Shown: positions 60,945-64,000 of the stretch, piece by piece | Layout of the letters: every line of letters starts with the position of its first letter | How positions within the stretch are numbered: the stretch's first letter is position 1 | Source of the DNA: Streptosporangium roseum DSM 43021 | GTDB lineage: Bacteria > Actinomycetota > Actinomycetes > Streptosporangiales > Streptosporangiaceae | DNA length: 64,000 nucleotides | Reading direction: 5' to 3' | Assembly: GCF_000024865.1 (NCBI RefSeq) | Contig: NC_013595.1 | Location: 9,548,001 to 9,612,000 of the forward strand | Made by a program: the position numbers and the translations under genes | The notes under the pieces: generated by a model | Databases searched by the model: none | What the model was told of the DNA's origin: nothing | The model's input: only the letters and a program-made list of their open reading frames with translations

Positions 60945-61263
60945 GCTGTCACCTTCGCTGGGATTCACCGATGCTTGGTGCTTTGGCGCGCCAGATCCTA
61001 TCCAAGACATTGGCGATGCATGAGCGGTGACACAGGCCGCGGGGTTTCGGCCTGCGATCGCAGCAGGGTACGCCAGGAGGTGTCGAGGCTTCAGGACGGT
61101 GTGTTCCTCCGGCAACCGGGCCGCGCTGCCTTCCATCGCCACGCCGCGCAACTACACAGTGATCAGTACCCGCGGAACCGCGGCGCCCTTGAGGACCGTC
61201 CCTTGCCGGGCGCCGCACCCCGCTGACCCGCTCGGCGCGCCCGGCGCCGAACGGCCGGCCGCG
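60945..61263. other. Gap between P450 3' end and the LuxR start
   Basis: No gene is supported in these 319 bp. It holds the promoter of the leftward LuxR gene and the end of the P450 transcript. Confidence 0.4.
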
Positions 61264-62493
61264 CTACTCGACGGCGCGCAGGCGCACGGGGAGTTCCTGG
61301 TGACCGTTGCTGATGAGGGTGGGTACCGGCCGCAACGTGTCGGCCGGTACCGCGAGTGACATGGCGGGGAAACGCTCGAAGAGCTGACGCAGGGCTTCCG
61401 CGACTTCGAGGCGGGCCAGGGGAGCGCCGAGGCAGAAGTGCACGCCGTAGCCGAACGCCAGGTGGTCCTTCACCTTGCGGGTGACGTCGAAGGTGTCGGC
61501 ATCCGGCCCGTGCCAGCCGGGGTGACGATTGGCGGCCCCGTACGCGGCGAGGATGGGGTCTCCCGCGGCGATGACCTGTCCGTCAGGCAGCCTGATGTCG
61601 GTCACGGCGAAGCGCAGCGGCAAGTACTTGATGGCGGGCTCGGCGCGAAGGGTTTCCTCCACCACGTCCTCCCAGGCGGCCTGGCCTGTACGGACGAGGT
61701 GCAGCTGGTCGGGGGACGTCAGCATCGCGAAGACGGCCTGGTCGATGACGTTGACGGTCGTTTCGTACCCGGCGTTGATCATCAGAATCATCGTGTCGCG
61801 CAGTTCGACGTCGGTGAGGCCGGTGCCGTCCGACTCCTCGTCGCGTGCCGCGATGAGGAGGGAGGTCATGTCGTCGCCGGGGTCGCTGCGTTTGGTGGCG
61901 ATCAACTGCTCGGTGGTCTCGAAAAGACGTGCGGTGTTGGCCTTGGCCTGCTCAGGCGTGAGCGTGCTGTCGAAGACGTTGTCGACGAGCTGCCGGAAAT
62001 CGTCCCGCTGGTCTTCCGGCACCCCCATCAGGTGGCCGATCACGGCGATGGGCAGCGGGTAGGCCAGCCGCTCGCGCAGGTCCACCACCTGGCCGGGGGG
62101 CACCGCAGCAAGGTCGTCGATCAGCTCTGCGACCAGGGACTGGATGGTCGGCCTCAGCTCGGCGATGCGGCGTGCGCTGAAGGCGGGGGCGACCATCCGC
62201 CGTAACCTGCGGTGGTCGGCGCCGTATGCGGTGAGCATGCTCTGCACCTCGATCCACAGGGCGAGCGGCCACGTGCTGGTCGTCTGCTGAAAGGCCGGGT
62301 AGTGAGCGCGGCCGTTTTTGGAGACATCGGGGCTGGTGAGCAGAGACTTGAGAAGGGCGGGGTCGGTGACCGCCCAGGCGCGCAGGCCGAGGATGTCCAC
62401 GGGGGTGGCCGGGCCGCGAGCCCGCATGGCCTGGTATTCAGCATGCCGGTCGGCGCCGGTGGGGTCGATGACGAACGGGAGAGGTTGGGACAT
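61264..62493 (-). CDS. Cytochrome P450 (CYP105/107-like bacterial class)
   Basis: Soluble heme monooxygenase of 409 residues. Oxygen-activation helix I is ILMINAGYETTVNVIDQ. The E-x-x-R pair is in VVEETLRAEPAIKYLPLR. The heme-binding loop is LAFGYGVHFCLGAPLAR with the ligand Cys near residue 354. The helix C segment GADHRRLRRMVAPAFSARRI is also typical. It needs ferredoxin and reductase partners; none is encoded here. Substrates are probably small lipophilic or natural-product molecules, but cannot be named. ATG at 62491-62493 follows AAGGAGAAG. A palindrome about 310 bp upstream may regulate it. Confidence 0.94.
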   Translation of the reverse strand: MSQPLPFVIDPTGADRHAEYQAMRARGPATPVDILGLRAWAVTDPALLKSLLTSPDVSKNGRAHYPAFQQTTSTWPLALWIEVQSMLTAYGADHRRLRRMVAPAFSARRIAELRPTIQSLVAELIDDLAAVPPGQVVDLRERLAYPLPIAVIGHLMGVPEDQRDDFRQLVDNVFDSTLTPEQAKANTARLFETTEQLIATKRSDPGDDMTSLLIAARDEESDGTGLTDVELRDTMILMINAGYETTVNVIDQAVFAMLTSPDQLHLVRTGQAAWEDVVEETLRAEPAIKYLPLRFAVTDIRLPDGQVIAAGDPILAAYGAANRHPGWHGPDADTFDVTRKVKDHLAFGYGVHFCLGAPLARLEVAEALRQLFERFPAMSLAVPADTLRPVPTLISNGHQELPVRLRAVE

Positions 62494-62806
62494 GCGTCTT
62501 CTCCTTCAAGTCGCGGCGGCGGAGCAGAGGGACAGGGGCCTTACGGGCACGCCGGCTCGCTCCGGCTCGCCACGTCGGTCCGATGCGGAATGGCCGGATC
62601 TGCCTTCGGCCGTGTCTGGGCGTGTCCTGGCCGAACCGGCCGGTCCTGCAGTGCTCAGGGCTGCCGGTTGACGACCTTGATGCGGGTGCGGGCGTTGACG
62701 ACGGCGATGAGTCGGGGCTCTGCACACGGTTGACCGGGTAGCCCGGGTCGTGTGTGACAGGAAGCCGGGTGTGAAGTGCGTCTCATCGCTGTCAATCTCT
62801 GAAACC

Positions 62807-62826
62807 GTGGGACGGTTCCGTCCCAC
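62807..62826. promoter_or_regulatory. 20-bp perfect inverted repeat, likely operator
   Basis: GTGGGACGG and CCGTCCCAC flank TT. A TTGACA-like -35 (62790-62795, minus strand) lies 11 bp downstream in the direction of the P450 gene. The remaining gap 62494-62935 has no supported gene. The form is typical of TetR-family operators; no such regulator is in the window. Confidence 0.5.
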
Positions 62827-62935
62827 AGCGGCCCTCAGCAGGTCCGATGACGCCTGTCTCTTCTCGATCATGCGATGTTCGGATGTGCTGGGCGGCGGGC
62901 CGTCATCGGCGCTGCCCCTCCGGGCTGTTCGGGCC

Positions 62936-64000
62936 TCAGGCGCGCGGGCTCTCGTTGCTCGGCTCGTTCAGCGGGGTCAGCGCGGCCGAGGCCGCGTCGT
63001 GGTCCATCCCGGTCGCCTCCAGCAGATCGACGGCGATGGAGCGCAGCTGCGCGATGGTGACGTTCGCGGAGAAGCCCAGGTTTCTGGGCCGCTCCCGCGC
63101 GGCGACGGCGAGCAACGCCTGCCTGGCCAGCATCGGTTCGCGCCCGGCCCCCAGTTCGAGCTGGAGCAGCAGCGCCGCCTCCGAGACCTCGCGCAGCGAC
63201 TCGGCCAGCGCGGCCGGTGGCGGGCTGGCCTCGCCCAGCGCCGCGAGCGTACGGCGGACCAGCACCCGCGCGTTGCGCAGCGCTAGGTCCACCGGGACGG
63301 CGGCGGTCTCGTACCTGGTCAGTCTGGCCCGGTGATGCCAGCGCAGCGGCGAGATCATGATGATCTCCTTGCTGTTCTCCAGCGCCGCCTCGAACTCCTC
63401 GACCGCTGTCTGGGTCCTGCGTCCGCCCTCCAGGGCCTCGGCGGCCAGGTCCATGTCGCACTTCTCGATCGCCTCCGCCGCCTGCTCCAGCACGGTGGAG
63501 AGGGCGTCGAGCACGCCGGACAGATGCTTGCCCGCGATGGTGAGCGGGCTGGCGGGCAGCAATGCGACCGCGGCGATGCCGATGACGCCGCCGGTGAGCG
63601 CGTCTGCCATCCGGTCCAGCCCGCCGACGTCCTCGCCCGGCACCAGCATGGCGACCAGCACCGCAGACGACCCGACCTGCGACACGAACAGCTCACCGCT
63701 GTTCAGCAGCCCCGCGATGGTCATGGCCAGCGCGATCACGAGCGCCATCTGCCAGGGGCCCGAGCCGATCCAGGACACCAGCAGGTCGCCGATGCCCACG
63801 CCCAGACTGACGCCGACCACCAGCTCGGCCACCCTGCGCAGCCGCCGCCCGAGCCCCACACCCACGCAGATCATCACGGAGATGGGCGCGAACAGGGGGT
63901 GGACGTGGCCGAGCAGGTGAACGGCCACGATCCAGGCCAGCGCGGCACCCACGGCACACTGCACGATGGATGGCGCAATCAGGCCAAACGTGCCCAGCCG
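62936..64000 (-). CDS. FUSC-family (aromatic acid exporter-like) membrane protein, partial
   Basis: The frame is open to the window edge, so the N-terminus is outside; at least 355 residues are visible. Helices are seen in GLIAPSIVQCAVGAALAWIV, PLFAPISVMICVGVGLG, LVVGVSLGVGIGDLLVSWI, MALVIALAMTIAGLL and GGVIGIAAVALLPASP. The cytoplasmic helical part follows, with LDALSTVLEQAAEAIEKCDM. This is the FUSC/ArAE layout, whose members export aromatic acids or act in membrane stress. The C-terminus ends at 62936. A GTG at 63962-63964 could serve as a start but would remove a conserved helix. Confidence 0.78.
   Translation of the reverse strand, partial: RLGTFGLIAPSIVQCAVGAALAWIVAVHLLGHVHPLFAPISVMICVGVGLGRRLRRVAELVVGVSLGVGIGDLLVSWIGSGPWQMALVIALAMTIAGLLNSGELFVSQVGSSAVLVAMLVPGEDVGGLDRMADALTGGVIGIAAVALLPASPLTIAGKHLSGVLDALSTVLEQAAEAIEKCDMDLAAEALEGGRRTQTAVEEFEAALENSKEIIMISPLRWHHRARLTRYETAAVPVDLALRNARVLVRRTLAALGEASPPPAALAESLREVSEAALLLQLELGAGREPMLARQALLAVAARERPRNLGFSANVTIAQLRSIAVDLLEATGMDHDAASAALTPLNEPSNESPRA

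Noticed and set aside
58278..61226. A 982-codon plus-strand frame
   Set aside because: It is the antisense shadow of the LuxR gene, whose P-loop, HTH and ribosome site establish the minus strand as coding.
62506..62871. A minus-strand gene upstream of the P450
   Set aside because: The product is low-complexity and basic, it spans the palindrome and promoter-like elements, and it has no recognisable domain.

Overview
The window comes from a high-GC actinomycete, most likely a member of Streptosporangiales. This rests on GC-rich codon use, an MscL with a C-terminal zinc ribbon, DUF2637/RepSA-type element genes and LuxR-type ATPase regulators. The genus is inference.

Region 1 (1-5763) is ordinary chromosome: a partial DHA2 drug-efflux transporter, a methylthioadenosine/purine nucleoside phosphorylase, a SAF-domain protein, MscL, a VanY-like peptidase, a small anchored protein and a tRNA-Arg(CCU).

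Region 2 (5717-40675) is an integrated actinomycete integrative and conjugative element (AICE) of the pSAM2 type. The 3' part of the tRNA is repeated exactly over 48 bp at both ends (attL 5717-5764, attR 40628-40675). Its backbone runs int, xis, rep, a DUF2637 spread protein, an FtsK-like Tra, an SCO3933-like protein, a KorSA-like GntR repressor, HTH regulators and a Nudix protein resembling the pSAM2 immunity factor Pif. The right half is a defence island. It holds a complete single-strand DNA phosphorothioation set, sspA-sspB-sspC-sspD (31881 to 25068, minus strand), with an SspE-type DUF262/DUF1524 effector (19428-21878). It also holds a four-gene module of a PLD-family protein, a GHKL ATPase, an SF2 helicase and a 947-aa protein with a PD-(D/E)XK-like motif (40260 to 32440). 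A second ATP-pyrophosphatase-family gene, an AT-rich perfect palindrome and a tandem-HTH protein lie between these parts, beside a decayed IS630-like element.

Region 3 (40676 to about 48461) is the remnant of a second related AICE stacked behind the first at the same tRNA. Its left end resembles that of element 1. Its integrase is broken and joined to fragments of other backbone genes at short-homology junctions, while its regulator gene is almost identical to that of element 1. It also carries a catalytically degenerate metallopeptidase homologue, a DUF1877 protein, HD-gene fragments and an IS630 scrap. An intact HNH nuclease and an HsdR tail fragment follow.

Region 4 (about 49990-64000) is chromosomal or older accessory DNA: an intact SDR, a run of genes with internal or terminal deletions (VOC, alcohol dehydrogenase, SDR, ECF sigma, epimerase-like, alpha/beta hydrolase), two large LuxR-type ATPase regulators, a cytochrome P450 and a partial FUSC-family protein.

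Together the element genes provide integration, excision, replication, intermycelial transfer, immunity and phage defence. The SspABCD and SspE pair is expected to mark self DNA with phosphorothioates and attack incoming phage. The role of the four-gene module is not established; it may be a second effector.
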